Shown here: positions 28,527 through 38,476 of the stretch, in pieces
How the letters are laid out: each line of letters opens with the position of its first letter
Position numbering within the stretch: position 1 is the stretch's first letter
Source of the DNA: Massilia sp. 9096
GTDB taxonomy: Bacteria; Pseudomonadota; Gammaproteobacteria; Burkholderiales; Burkholderiaceae_D
Direction of reading: 5' to 3'
Length of the DNA: 64,000 nucleotides
NCBI RefSeq assembly: GCF_000745265.1
Contig: NZ_JQNN01000001.1
Span: 4,402,001-4,466,000 of the forward strand
The notes under the pieces: generated by a model
Told to the model about the DNA's origin: nothing
Database searches by the model: none
What the model saw: the letters and a program-made list of their open reading frames with translations, nothing else
Made by a program: the position numbers and the translations under genes

Positions 28527-29911
28527 TCACTCAGCACGCTGGCGCCGGCCGACGGCTGCGCCGTGCCTTCGACGATCGACAGGTGCGCCGCACCCGGCGC
28601 CGGCTGCGCGCCGGCCGCCATGCCGAAGTTGCGCACCGGGCCGATCATGGTGACGTCGGCATTGCCCTTGGCGTCGGTGCGCAGCGCGCCGATCTGCTGG
28701 CTGCCCAGCCAGACCGTGTAGGCGTTGGCGGGCTTGAGCTTGAACACCGCGACCTCGATCGCGTCGACCACGCCCAGCGGACGCGCCACCGCGAAGCCCT
28801 TGGCCTCGCTGCCGGCGGCCACGGGCTTGAGCTTGATGTTGCTCGAGTCGCCGTTGACGCGCGGCTTGAGGTTCTCCGCGCTGCCGGGCGCCGCCACGTG
28901 CGACAGATAGACCAGCGCCTGCGGCGCCTGGCCGCCCGGCATGTGCGCGACGACCTTGTTCGTGGCCGGGTCGATCACCTCGGCGCCGTCGCCGTTCTCC
29001 AGGCCGACGTAGACGCGGCTGCTGTCATCCGAGGTCCAGATCCCGTGGGGCAGCGCGCCGGTCGGGATGGTCGCGACCAGTTTCGCTTCCTTCTCAAGGG
29101 TGTAGACCTTGACGACGTTCTCGCCGCCGACCGTCACGTAGGCCAGCACGCGCCCGCCGACCTTGGCGAAGGCCAGGTGGTTGGTGATGAAGCCGGTGTC
29201 GATCACGCCGACGACCGCCTGCGTGCGCGTGTCGATGCGCGTGACCTTGCCGACGTCCTTGTGGGTCATCCACATCTCCTTGAAGTCCGGCGTGAACTGG
29301 AGAAAAGGAGAAAACGGGCTGACCACCGGGATGCGCTTGATCACCTTGTGCGCCTTGACGTCGATGACGTCGACCTCGGGCGTGAAGCTCGATACCGCAA
29401 ACGCCAGCGTCCCGTCCGGCAGGAACTGCACCATGCCCGGACCGACCGCGGTCGGGATGCGGCCGGTCTCCTTGAACGTGGTCGGATCGATCACGGAAAT
29501 ATAGTCTTCGCCGCGCACCACGACCCAGACTTCCTTGCCGTCGGCAGTAAAAAAGCCTTCGTGCGGCGAGCGCCCGACGTAGGTCTTGCCTTTGACTTTA
29601 TTGGTGGCGGTGTCGATGAAGGTGACCGAATTCGAACCGTTCGAGATCGCGATCAGGGTCTTGTGGTCGGGCGAGAAGCCCAGGCCGTGGACGTTGACTT
29701 CGCCGCGGTACAAGGGCGAGAGCACGTCGGGGCGCTCGTTGCCGAGCACGATCTGGCCCAGCAGGCGGTTGCTTGACGGGTCGAACACCGAGACCGTGTT
29801 GGTGTTCTGGTCGGCCGTGTAGACGCGGTCCGAATGCGAGGGCAGGGCCAGTGCGGCCTGGGCCGCGGCAAACGCGCCGGCCAGGACCAGGAGGCGGGGC
29901 AGCATCTTCAT
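28523..29911 (-). CDS. Secreted YncE-like beta-propeller protein
   Basis: 462 residues with a signal peptide (LLVLAGAFAAAQAALAL). The body has the repeating motif of seven-bladed YVTN-type propellers: RVYTADQNTNTVSVFDPSS, SNSVTFIDTATNKVKGKTYV, KEVWVVVRGEDYISVIDPTT and so on, about 40 residues per blade. A C-terminal extension of about 110 residues contains a further beta domain. Relatives bind metals or haem or serve as scaffolds in the periplasm. The ribosome site GGAGAATCTC precedes the ATG. It is the third gene of the czcE-like, DUF305, propeller operon divergent from cusRS. Confidence 0.82.
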   Translation of the reverse strand: MKMLPRLLVLAGAFAAAQAALALPSHSDRVYTADQNTNTVSVFDPSSNRLLGQIVLGNERPDVLSPLYRGEVNVHGLGFSPDHKTLIAISNGSNSVTFIDTATNKVKGKTYVGRSPHEGFFTADGKEVWVVVRGEDYISVIDPTTFKETGRIPTAVGPGMVQFLPDGTLAFAVSSFTPEVDVIDVKAHKVIKRIPVVSPFSPFLQFTPDFKEMWMTHKDVGKVTRIDTRTQAVVGVIDTGFITNHLAFAKVGGRVLAYVTVGGENVVKVYTLEKEAKLVATIPTGALPHGIWTSDDSSRVYVGLENGDGAEVIDPATNKVVAHMPGGQAPQALVYLSHVAAPGSAENLKPRVNGDSSNIKLKPVAAGSEAKGFAVARPLGVVDAIEVAVFKLKPANAYTVWLGSQQIGALRTDAKGNADVTMIGPVRNFGMAAGAQPAPGAAHLSIVEGTAQPSAGASVLSD

Positions 29912-29928
29912 GAGATTCTCCTTGTTCA

Positions 29929-30351
29929 TCAATGCGGATGGCGCGCCAGCCACGCCCGCATCACGTTGATTTCGTTCTGCTGCTCGGCGATGATGCCGAG
30001 CGCCAGGTTGCGCAGTTCCGGGTCTTGCGTGTTCAGCAGCACGGCCTTGGCCATGTCGATCGCGCCCTGGTGGTGCGGCAGCATCATCGTCACGAAGTCG
30101 TGGCCCGGCTGGCCGTTCATGGGCGCGGCCTGCATGTCGCGCTCCATGATCGCCATCGCCTGGTCCATCAGGCTGGCGAACGGCTTGTCGCTGCTGGCGA
30201 CGAAGGCGGGCGGCGGCGCTGCCGGCTTGCCGGCGGCCGGCATCGCCATGTCGTGGTGGTGCATGTCCTGCGCAGCGACGCTGGCGGCGCAGGCGACGCT
30301 GGCGGCGGCAAGGCACAGTCCCGAGACCAGACGAGGGAGCAGCTTGTCCAT
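29929..30351 (-). CDS. Periplasmic DUF305 protein (metal-related)
   Basis: 140 residues with a signal peptide ending AASVAAQ, followed by a His/Met-rich segment (DMHHHDMAMPAAG) that looks made for metal. The DUF305 core is present: SLMDQAMAIMERDM, FVTMMLPHHQGAIDMAKAVL and AEQQNEINVMRAWL. Family members are ferritin-like helix bundles often encoded with copper-resistance genes. Start ATG at 30351 has AGGAGAACCGCC upstream. The next gene begins 18 bases downstream. Confidence 0.85.
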   Translation of the reverse strand: MDKLLPRLVSGLCLAAASVACAASVAAQDMHHHDMAMPAAGKPAAPPPAFVASSDKPFASLMDQAMAIMERDMQAAPMNGQPGHDFVTMMLPHHQGAIDMAKAVLLNTQDPELRNLALGIIAEQQNEINVMRAWLARHPH

Positions 30352-30377
30352 GGCGGTTCTCCTGCGGATGGCGACGC

Positions 30378-30731
30378 TCAGCCCACGTACAGCGGGTTCT
30401 GCGCGACGTAGACACGCACCTTCGGCACGGTCACGCCGGCCGGGGCGATGGCGGACAGCTCGAGCGAGTTGACGCTGTTCCAGGCGTCGAAGGTGAAGGT
30501 GAAGCTCTGGCCGCCGACCTCGAAGCGTACGGTGTCGCCATCGGTCACGTTGACGTAGCGGGTGTGGTCGTCGATCCTGATCGTGCGGCCGGCGCTCGGC
30601 GCGGCGTTGACGTCGAGCGTGCCGTAAAAGTCGGCGCCGTGGGTGCGCGGGATGGCGTTGGCGCTGGTAGAGGCGAATGCGGCGCCGGCGAGTAGCAGCG
30701 GCAGGACCAGGGTGCGGATCGAGGTATTCAT
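30378..30731 (-). CDS. CzcE-like periplasmic metal-binding protein
   Basis: 117 residues with a signal peptide (LVLPLLLAGAAFASTSANA). The mature part matches the CzcE pattern: RTIRIDDHTRYVNVTDGDTV, then RFEVGGQSFTFTFDAW, then IAPAGVTVPKVRVYVAQNPLYVG. CzcE from Cupriavidus is a small periplasmic copper/heavy-metal-binding protein. It is first in the operon, with the DUF305 and beta-propeller genes behind it. The 170 bases upstream hold the phased repeat array and lead to the divergent cusRS-like genes. Confidence 0.82.
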   Translation of the reverse strand: MNTSIRTLVLPLLLAGAAFASTSANAIPRTHGADFYGTLDVNAAPSAGRTIRIDDHTRYVNVTDGDTVRFEVGGQSFTFTFDAWNSVNSLELSAIAPAGVTVPKVRVYVAQNPLYVG

Positions 30732-30797
30732 GGCGTTTCTCCTTCGTCGTGGTGGTCAATGGGTGATGCGATGGAGGCCAGTCTAGGAGCGCGGCGC

Positions 30798-30852
30798 TGA
30801 CGGCCCCGTGACGCTCACATTACGAATCGATGACGAAGCGGTGACGCAGATG
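30798..30852. promoter_or_regulatory. Five phased 11-bp direct repeats between divergent metal genes
   Basis: TGACG begins at 30798 and 30809, a variant TTACG at 30820, and TGACG again at 30831 and 30842, each exactly 11 bases apart (one helical turn). OmpR-family regulators bind tandem direct repeats with this spacing, so the array is a good candidate operator for the regulator encoded at 30902-31573. It lies 50 bases upstream of that gene and 67 bases from the start of the divergent czcE-like gene, so it could control both. Confidence 0.65.
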
Positions 30853-30901
30853 TCATCCGCAGCGCCGCCGACTTGCTTCACAATGGCGGTGGGAGGACAC
30901 C

Positions 30902-31573
30902 ATGCGCATACTGATTGTCGAAGACGAGCCGAAGACCGGCGACTACCTGCAGCGCGGCCTGAGCGAATCCGGCTTCGTCGCCGACCTGGCGCGCACCGGG
31001 CCGGACGGCCTGCACCTGGCGCTCGAGCACGACTACGACCTGGTCGTGCTCGACGTGATGCTGCCGCAGATGGACGGCTGGACCGTGCTCGGCAAGCTGC
31101 GCGAGCGCAAGCAGACGCCGGTGCTGTTCCTCACCGCGCGCGACGAGATACCCGACCGCGTACGCGGCCTCGAGCTGGGCGCCGACGACTACCTGGTCAA
31201 GCCGTTTGCCTTCGCCGAACTGCTGGCGCGCGCACGCACGCTGCTGCGCCGCGGTCCGGTGCGCGAGCCCGAGATCGTCAAGGTGGCCGACCTCGAGGTC
31301 GACGTGCGGCGCCACCGTGTCACGCGCGCCGGCCAGCGCATCGACCTGACGCCGAAGGAATACGGCCTGCTGCAGCTGCTGGCGCGCCGGGAGGGCGAGG
31401 TGCTGTCGCGCTCGCTGATCGCATCGCAGGTGTGGGACATGAACTTCGATTCCGACACCAACGTCGTCGATGTCGCGATCAAGCGCCTGCGCGCCAAGGT
31501 CGACGACCCGTATCCGGTCAAGCTGATCCACACCGTGCGCGGCATGGGCTACCTGATGGAAGTGCGCGAGTGA
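30902..31573 (+). CDS. Heavy-metal two-component response regulator (CusR/CopR-like)
   Basis: 223 residues, OmpR family. The receiver begins [20 protein letters not shown], the classic start of heavy-metal regulators, with phospho-acceptor Asp in [13 protein letters not shown] and Lys in DYLVKPFAF. The winged helix carries [22 protein letters not shown], the [15 protein letters not shown] recognition helix and [10 protein letters not shown]. Its stop overlaps the GTG of the kinase gene. It most likely controls the divergent envelope metal genes and possibly itself, through the phased repeats upstream. Confidence 0.93.
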   Translation: MRILIVEDEPKTGDYLQRGLSESGFVADLARTGPDGLHLALEHDYDLVVLDVMLPQMDGWTVLGKLRERKQTPVLFLTARDEIPDRVRGLELGADDYLVKPFAFAELLARARTLLRRGPVREPEIVKVADLEVDVRRHRVTRAGQRIDLTPKEYGLLQLLARREGEVLSRSLIASQVWDMNFDSDTNVVDVAIKRLRAKVDDPYPVKLIHTVRGMGYLMEVRE

Positions 31574-32979
31574 GGCCGATCTCAATTTCGCTGCGCCTGG
31601 GAATGCTGTTCGCGGCGATCGCGGCGACGGTGTTCCTGGCGGTCGGCGCCTACCTGCACCAGACGCTGTCGCACCAGATGGGCCAGCGCGACGACAATGA
31701 CCTGGTCAACAAGGCGCTGCTGGTGCGCCAGCTGCTGCGCACGCTGCCGCAGGGCGCGCCGATGCCGCACGAGGTCGAGAGCGTGCTGCGCGGTGTGATC
31801 GGCGCCGACGGTGTCATGCTGCGCGTGAGCACGCCGGACGGGCGCGCGGTGATCGGGCCGGCGCTGGCGCGCGATGCCGCGCTGCCGGCGCCGGTGCCGG
31901 CCGGACGCGAGCCGCGCCAGGCCGACGTGGTCAGCGTCGACGGGCCGAACGGCGCCAAGCGCGTGCTGGGTGTGCTGGCCGGCGGCGGCGGCGGACGGAT
32001 GCTGCGCGTAACGCTCGAGCGCATGCGGTCGGACCGGCTGGCCATCCTGAAACGCTACGCCTTCGATCTGCTCGGCGCATTGGCCAGCGGCGCGGTGCTG
32101 GCCACGCTGCTGGCGTTCGTCGCGGTGCGGCGCAGCCTGCGCGCGCTGGATGCGGTGGCGCTGCAAGCCAGCCAGATCAGCGCTCAGCGCCTGCATACGC
32201 GGCTGGCGGTGGAGGCGGCGCCGGACGAGCTGCGCGCATTCTGCCTCGCGTTCAACGCCATGCTGGACCGGCTGGAAGAGGGTGTGCAGCGCCTGTCGGG
32301 CTTCGCCGCCGACCTGGCGCACGACCTGCGCACGCCGGTCAACGCGCTCATGATGCAGACGCAAGTCGCGTTGTCGCGCGCGCGCTCGGACGAGGAGTAC
32401 CAGGCGCTGCTGGCGTCGAACCAGGAAGAATACGAGCGCCTGGCGCGCATGATCGAGAACACGCTGTTTTTGGCGCGCGCCGACAGCGCCCAGCTGGCCG
32501 TGCGCCCGGAGCCGCTCGACGTCGGGGCGGAACTGGCGCACATCCGCGACTATTTCGAGATGCTGGCCGAGGACAAGGGCGTTGCCCTGAGCCTGGGCGA
32601 GGCGCCGGCGCCGCGACTGCTGGCCGATCCGGTGCTGCTGCGGCGCGCGCTCAACAACCTGGTGTCGAATGCGCTCGCGCACACGCCCGCGGGGGGGGCC
32701 ATCCGCCTGGACGTGCGCGACGAGGATGGCTGGCTGGCGCTGTCGGTCGCCAACAGCGGCGACGGCATCGCGCCCGAGCATCGCGACGCCGTGTTCGAGC
32801 GCTACTACCGCGCCGATCCGGCGCGCGCCGGCGGCAGCGCGGCCGCGCATTCGGCTGGATTGGGCCTGGCGATCGTGCGCGCCATCATGCAGCTGCACGG
32901 CGGCAGCGCCCGGCTCGACCCCAGTGCCGAGGGCCAGACCGTGTTCACGCTGCGATTTCCGGCGCGGGCAAAAAAATGA
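31570..32979 (+). CDS. Heavy-metal sensor histidine kinase (CusS-like)
   Basis: 469 residues starting at GTG 31570 (GTGA overlap with the regulator stop). The first membrane helix is [20 protein letters not shown], followed by a periplasmic sensing domain of about 140 residues and a second helix ([20 protein letters not shown]). A HAMP linker comes next, then the H-box [18 protein letters not shown]. The ATPase domain has [33 protein letters not shown] and [10 protein letters not shown]. It should sense a metal such as copper or silver in the periplasm. A terminator follows its stop. Confidence 0.93.
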   Translation: MRPISISLRLGMLFAAIAATVFLAVGAYLHQTLSHQMGQRDDNDLVNKALLVRQLLRTLPQGAPMPHEVESVLRGVIGADGVMLRVSTPDGRAVIGPALARDAALPAPVPAGREPRQADVVSVDGPNGAKRVLGVLAGGGGGRMLRVTLERMRSDRLAILKRYAFDLLGALASGAVLATLLAFVAVRRSLRALDAVALQASQISAQRLHTRLAVEAAPDELRAFCLAFNAMLDRLEEGVQRLSGFAADLAHDLRTPVNALMMQTQVALSRARSDEEYQALLASNQEEYERLARMIENTLFLARADSAQLAVRPEPLDVGAELAHIRDYFEMLAEDKGVALSLGEAPAPRLLADPVLLRRALNNLVSNALAHTPAGGAIRLDVRDEDGWLALSVANSGDGIAPEHRDAVFERYYRADPARAGGSAAAHSAGLGLAIVRAIMQLHGGSARLDPSAEGQTVFTLRFPARAKK

Positions 32980-33012
32980 CCGGGCGGCGTTGGTGCGCCA
33001 CCCGGCCTTTAT
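32980..33012. terminator. Terminator hairpin between convergent kinase and disordered-protein genes
   Basis: CCGGGCGGCG pairs with CGCCACCCGG (one mismatch) around a short loop, followed by CCTTTATT on the plus strand and preceded by a poly-A run (a T-run for the minus strand). It can serve both convergent genes. Confidence 0.65.
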
Positions 33013-33031
33013 TCTGTCCTGAGCTCAGGGT

Positions 33032-33538
33032 TTATTGCCCCGAACCGAAGCTACCCTTCTTGCTCGGCTTGCTGGCGTAATCCGACGCCGGCTCCTGCTT
33101 CTGGTCGTACTGGCGCGAACCGCCCTTGCCGGATTGCTGCGAACTTTGCGGTCCGGTGACCGACTCCTGCGAGCCCGCCACCTGTTTTTGCTCCATGCCG
33201 CCGTAGCCCGACTGGCGCGGTGCGTTCAGGCGGTCTTCCTCGCCGCGCGCCTGCACCCGCTGGCCACTTTGGCGTGCGCTCCAGCCGGCCTGCTGTGCAC
33301 CGGCGCCGCCGCGCTGGCTGCCCACGTTCTGTTCGCTGCCGCCACCGCCGCCCTGCAGCGAGCCGCGTGCGCGCAGGGCCGCGCCCTGCTGTTCGATGTT
33401 GGCCGATTGCACATTGGCGCCGCCCGGGGCCACCCAGCCGGGTGCGCGCGGCTGCAGACTACCCTCGGCGACAGGGACGATTTTTTCCTTGGCGATACCG
33501 CGAGCGCGGACGCTATCCGGTCCTTTTTGCTTAGACAT
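33032..33538 (-). CDS. Small Gln/Gly/Ser-rich disordered protein, unknown function
   Basis: 168 residues with almost no hydrophobic core: repeated GG, QQ, SG and basic residues, plus motifs such as GGGGGSEQNVGSQRGG and SKPSKKGSFGSGQ. Such composition suggests an intrinsically disordered cytoplasmic protein, perhaps a nucleic-acid or stress-related factor; I recognise no domain. The ATG at 33538 has GAGGATAAAT upstream. GC use matches the region. It is alone, convergent with cusS-like and divergent from the oxidase gene. The antisense frame is also open but gives a low-quality sequence. Confidence 0.6.
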   Translation of the reverse strand: MSKQKGPDSVRARGIAKEKIVPVAEGSLQPRAPGWVAPGGANVQSANIEQQGAALRARGSLQGGGGGSEQNVGSQRGGAGAQQAGWSARQSGQRVQARGEEDRLNAPRQSGYGGMEQKQVAGSQESVTGPQSSQQSGKGGSRQYDQKQEPASDYASKPSKKGSFGSGQ

Positions 33539-33808
33539 ATTTATCCTCCTCAAGTGCGCGCATGCTGATGCGCTGATAGGAAGATCATGCGCGCTGGGAA
33601 GAGCCTATTCCAGAGGAACAGGGAGCGCGCCTTTGTAGGAATTGAACTACCAGATTTACAAAGTGAATATCGACTTTCGGTAGGGCTTGGGCTAACCCGG
33701 CAGGCGGTTCCGGCTCGCCCCATCCCGCACCCGACTCGCCACAATTACCTTTCCGTCACGGAACGCATGCGTCATCGTGATGGCCGAGTTCATTTGCATG
33801 GAGCCGCC

Positions 33809-35593
33809 GTGAAAAGAAGATGTTTCCTGACCTCGCTGGCGCTGCCGGCGGCCGGCGCCCTGGCGTGGCCGACACCGGCTTACCGCCGCGTACGGCCGGC
33901 AGATGCGGCGTGGCCGAACGCCGCAAGCTGGGCAACGCTGAGCAAGACTGTCGGCGGCAACCTGATGGCGGTGCATGCGCTGTTTCAGAGCTGCCGTGCC
34001 GACCCCGGCAGCACCGCGTGCCGCGAGGCGCAGGCAAACATCGGCAATCCGTACTGGATCGGCGATCAGCCGGGCGGGACCGAGAATTCCGGATGGCTCG
34101 ACGCGTGGACGCCCGCGCCGAGCGCGTATGCCATCAGGGCGCGCCATGCCGGCGACGTCGCCGCCGGCGTCGCCTTCGCCCGCGACAACCGGCTGCGCCT
34201 GGCGGTCAAGGGCGGCGGCCACAGTTACCTGGGGACGTCGAATGCGCCCGATTCTCTGTTGATCTGGACGCGCGCGATGAACGAAGTGACCTTGCACGAT
34301 GCGTTCGTCGGCCAGGGGTGCGCAGGCCGTGTGGCGCCCGTGCCTGCCGTCAGCGCCGGCGCCGGTGCGATGTGGATCGACCTGTATCACGCGGTGACGA
34401 CGGGAGGCGGGCGTTACGTCCAGGGCGGCAGTTGCACCACGGTCGGTGTCGCCGGCCTGGTACAAAGCGGCGGCTTCAATTCGTTCTCAAAAGGTTTTGG
34501 TACGGCGGCGGCCGGACTGCTCGAAGCGGAAATCGTGACCGCCGATGGGCGCATCCGCGTCGTCAACGAATGCCTGGAACCCGACCTGTTCTGGGCGCTC
34601 AAGGGCGGCGGCGGCGGTACCTTCGGCGTGGTGACCCGCGTCACCTTGCGCACCCACGCGCTGCCGCGCTTCTTCGGCGCCGCATGGGGCAAAGTCAAGG
34701 CACGCTCGGATGAAGCGTTTGCGCGCCTGATCGCCCGCTTCATCGCCTTCTACGCAGAAGCGCTGTTCAATCCACACTGGGGCGAACACGTGCACTTCAC
34801 CCCAAGCAACACCTTGGAAATCGACATGATCAGCCAGGGCCTCACCCCTGAGCAGGCGCGCGCCGCATGGGCGCCGTTCTTCGAGTGGCTGAAAGCGTCG
34901 CCGGACGATTTCGATGTCGATCCCGGCTCGGTCGGCGCCTGGGCCTGGGACGCGCGCAGCTGGTGGGATCCCGACAAGCGCTCTGCGGAATTCGTCAGCG
35001 ACACTCGCGCGGGCGCGCCCAGCCACCACGCATGGGGAAAAGGCGACCAGGGCGAGGTCGGCGTGTTCCTGCACGGTTACGACTCGCTGTGGCTGCCGGC
35101 CGCGCTGCTGCACAAGGAGCGCCAGCCGGCGCTCGCCGATGCGCTGTTCGCGGCAAGCCGGCACCAGATGGTGCGGCTCCACATCGGAAAAGGGCTGGCG
35201 GGGGCGTCACCGGAAGTGCGCGCCGCGGCACGGCAAACCGCGATGAATCCCGCGGTCGCGGATGCCTTTACGCTCGTGATCATCGCCGATGGCGAACAGC
35301 CCTCGGCCTATCCGGGCCAGGCGCGGCCCGCCATCGACCTGGCCACCGCACGCAAGAACGCGCGCAACATCGACCGGGCGGCAGCTGAACTGCGCAAGAT
35401 CGCGCCGCATTCGGGTTCCTACGTTTCCGAGAGCAACTACTTCAACCGTCTCTGGCAGCAGGAATATTGGGGAGAACATTACCCGAGGCTGCGCAGCATT
35501 AAATCGAAATACGACGCCGGCGGCTTGTTCATCGTCCATCACGGCGTCGGCAGCGAAGACTGGAGCGCCGACGGTTTTACACGCCTGCGCTGA
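33809..35593 (+). CDS. Exported FAD-linked oxidase, berberine bridge enzyme-like
   Basis: 594 residues from a GTG start with GGAG upstream. The N-terminus VKRRCFLTSLALPAAGALAWP is a twin-arginine-type signal. The PCMH FAD domain has KGGGHSYLGTS, whose His is the usual covalent flavin link, and GGGRYVQGGSCTTVGVAGLVQSGG (split) near the second attachment region. The C-terminal BBE segment includes YVSESNYFNRLWQQEYWG and DAGGLFIVHHGVGSEDW. The family oxidises sugars, oligosaccharides or alkaloid-like compounds with oxygen; the substrate is not predictable. It stands alone. Export fits a flavoenzyme loaded before Tat secretion. Confidence 0.85.
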   Translation: MKRRCFLTSLALPAAGALAWPTPAYRRVRPADAAWPNAASWATLSKTVGGNLMAVHALFQSCRADPGSTACREAQANIGNPYWIGDQPGGTENSGWLDAWTPAPSAYAIRARHAGDVAAGVAFARDNRLRLAVKGGGHSYLGTSNAPDSLLIWTRAMNEVTLHDAFVGQGCAGRVAPVPAVSAGAGAMWIDLYHAVTTGGGRYVQGGSCTTVGVAGLVQSGGFNSFSKGFGTAAAGLLEAEIVTADGRIRVVNECLEPDLFWALKGGGGGTFGVVTRVTLRTHALPRFFGAAWGKVKARSDEAFARLIARFIAFYAEALFNPHWGEHVHFTPSNTLEIDMISQGLTPEQARAAWAPFFEWLKASPDDFDVDPGSVGAWAWDARSWWDPDKRSAEFVSDTRAGAPSHHAWGKGDQGEVGVFLHGYDSLWLPAALLHKERQPALADALFAASRHQMVRLHIGKGLAGASPEVRAAARQTAMNPAVADAFTLVIIADGEQPSAYPGQARPAIDLATARKNARNIDRAAAELRKIAPHSGSYVSESNYFNRLWQQEYWGEHYPRLRSIKSKYDAGGLFIVHHGVGSEDWSADGFTRLR

Positions 35594-35609
35594 CCAGCCA
35601 GTGGACTGC

Positions 35610-36731
35610 TTACTTCTTGCGCACCACCACGCAGCCGATCGAATACCCGGCGCCGAACGAGCAGATCACGCCATTCGCACCCGGGCGCAGGTCGTCCTGG
35701 TAGCTGTGGAAGGCGATGATCGAACCGGCCGAGGAGGTGTTGGCGTAGCTGTCGAGGATGACGGGGGCTTCTTGCGGCGTCGCGTCGCGGTCGAGCAGCA
35801 TGCGCACGATCAGCTGGTTCATGTTCAGGTTGGCCTGGTGCAGCCAGAAGCGCTGGATGTCCTCGATCTTCAGGCCGGACGCCTCGACGGTATCGCGGAT
35901 CATCTCGGCCGCCATCGGGCAGACTTCCTTGAACACCTTGCGGCCCTGCTGGCGGAACAGCTTGTCGGGCTGGCCGATGCCGGCTTCGTCGAAACGGTTC
36001 ATGAAGCCGAAGTTGTTGCGGATGTTGTTCGAGAACTTGGTCTTGAGCTTGGAATCGAGGATTTCGAACTGGTGCTCGCTGGTTGCCGTGTCGGCCGCCT
36101 CGATGACCATCGCGGTGCAGGCGTCGCCGAAGATGAAATGGCTGTCGCGGTCGCGGAAGTTCAGGTGGGCGCTGGTGATTTCCGGGTTCAGCACCAGTAC
36201 CGCGCGCGCCTGGCCGGTCTGCACGGCGCCGGCCGCGGTCTGGATCGCGAAGGTGGCCGAGGAGCAGGCCACGTTCATGTCGAAGCCGAAGCCATCGATG
36301 CCGAGTGCATCCTGCACTTCGACCGCCATCGCCGGGTAGGCGCGCTGCATGTTGCTGGCAGCGACCAGCACCATGTCGATGTCGGCCGCGGTGCGGTTCG
36401 CGCGCGCGAGCGCCTGGCGCGCGGCCGCGACACACATCTCCGCCTGCAGCGACAATTCCTCATCCTCGCGCTCGACGATGCGCGGCGTCATGTGCTTCGG
36501 ATCGAGGATGCCGGCCTTTTCCATCACGTAGCGCGACTTGATGCCCGAGGCTTTTTCGATGAAGGCGCTGCTGGACGGCTCCAGCGCGCTCACGGCGCCG
36601 GCGGCGATCTGGTCGGCGTGCTCGGCGTTGAACAGCTCGACGTAGGCGTTGAACGCGGCGACCAGCTCATCGTTGGAGATCGAATGCGGCGGCGTGAACA
36701 GGCCGGTGCCGCTGATGACGACAGGTTTCAT
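35610..36731 (-). CDS. Beta-ketoacyl-ACP synthase III (FabH-like)
   Basis: 373 residues, somewhat longer than standard FabH (about 320) because of an N-terminal insertion. The catalytic triad is present: Cys in FDMNVACSSATFAIQ, His in FWLHQANLNMNQ, Asn in LDSYANTSSAGSI. It should start or extend an acyl chain by condensing an acyl-CoA with malonyl-ACP. The general form resembles the Pseudomonas FabH-like enzyme that draws medium-chain acyl-CoA from beta-oxidation into synthesis, but that is a resemblance from memory. No other fatty acid gene is adjacent, which argues for an accessory rather than the primary FabH. Confidence 0.85.
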   Translation of the reverse strand: MKPVVISGTGLFTPPHSISNDELVAAFNAYVELFNAEHADQIAAGAVSALEPSSSAFIEKASGIKSRYVMEKAGILDPKHMTPRIVEREDEELSLQAEMCVAAARQALARANRTAADIDMVLVAASNMQRAYPAMAVEVQDALGIDGFGFDMNVACSSATFAIQTAAGAVQTGQARAVLVLNPEITSAHLNFRDRDSHFIFGDACTAMVIEAADTATSEHQFEILDSKLKTKFSNNIRNNFGFMNRFDEAGIGQPDKLFRQQGRKVFKEVCPMAAEMIRDTVEASGLKIEDIQRFWLHQANLNMNQLIVRMLLDRDATPQEAPVILDSYANTSSAGSIIAFHSYQDDLRPGANGVICSFGAGYSIGCVVVRKK

Positions 36732-36927
36732 GGTTGTCTTTCAAAGAAGATAACGTGAGGAAACCTCACGCGAATCTGCCGATTCTACACAATCGTAGTG
36801 ACGCTGGGAACCGCGATGGCATGGCCTTGCGGGCCAATGTCGACATGCTGGAGATGCACGTCAGGACCGGCTTTGCGCGCGCGCAGGGGTGCGCGGTGGA
36901 TGTTCAATATGCGCGCTCAGTGCGCGC

Positions 36928-38358
<1,431 letters not shown>

Positions 38359-38362
38359 TGCT

Positions 38363-38398
38363 ATCGGGGCAATCGGGGCAATCGGAACAATCTGGACA
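38363..38398. repeat. Four 9-bp tandem repeats in the ctpA leader
   Basis: ATCGGGGCA, ATCGGGGCA, ATCGGAACA and ATCTGGACA stand head to tail, ending four bases before the ctpA start codon on the other strand. Two copies are identical and two diverged. Confidence 0.7.
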
Positions 38399-38476
38399 AA
38401 GGGCGGAAGAGGCGCTGGCGTTGCGCCTGAGTATACTCCGCCTGTTGCCCCGATGCCGGACCAATGCACGCGCTGC

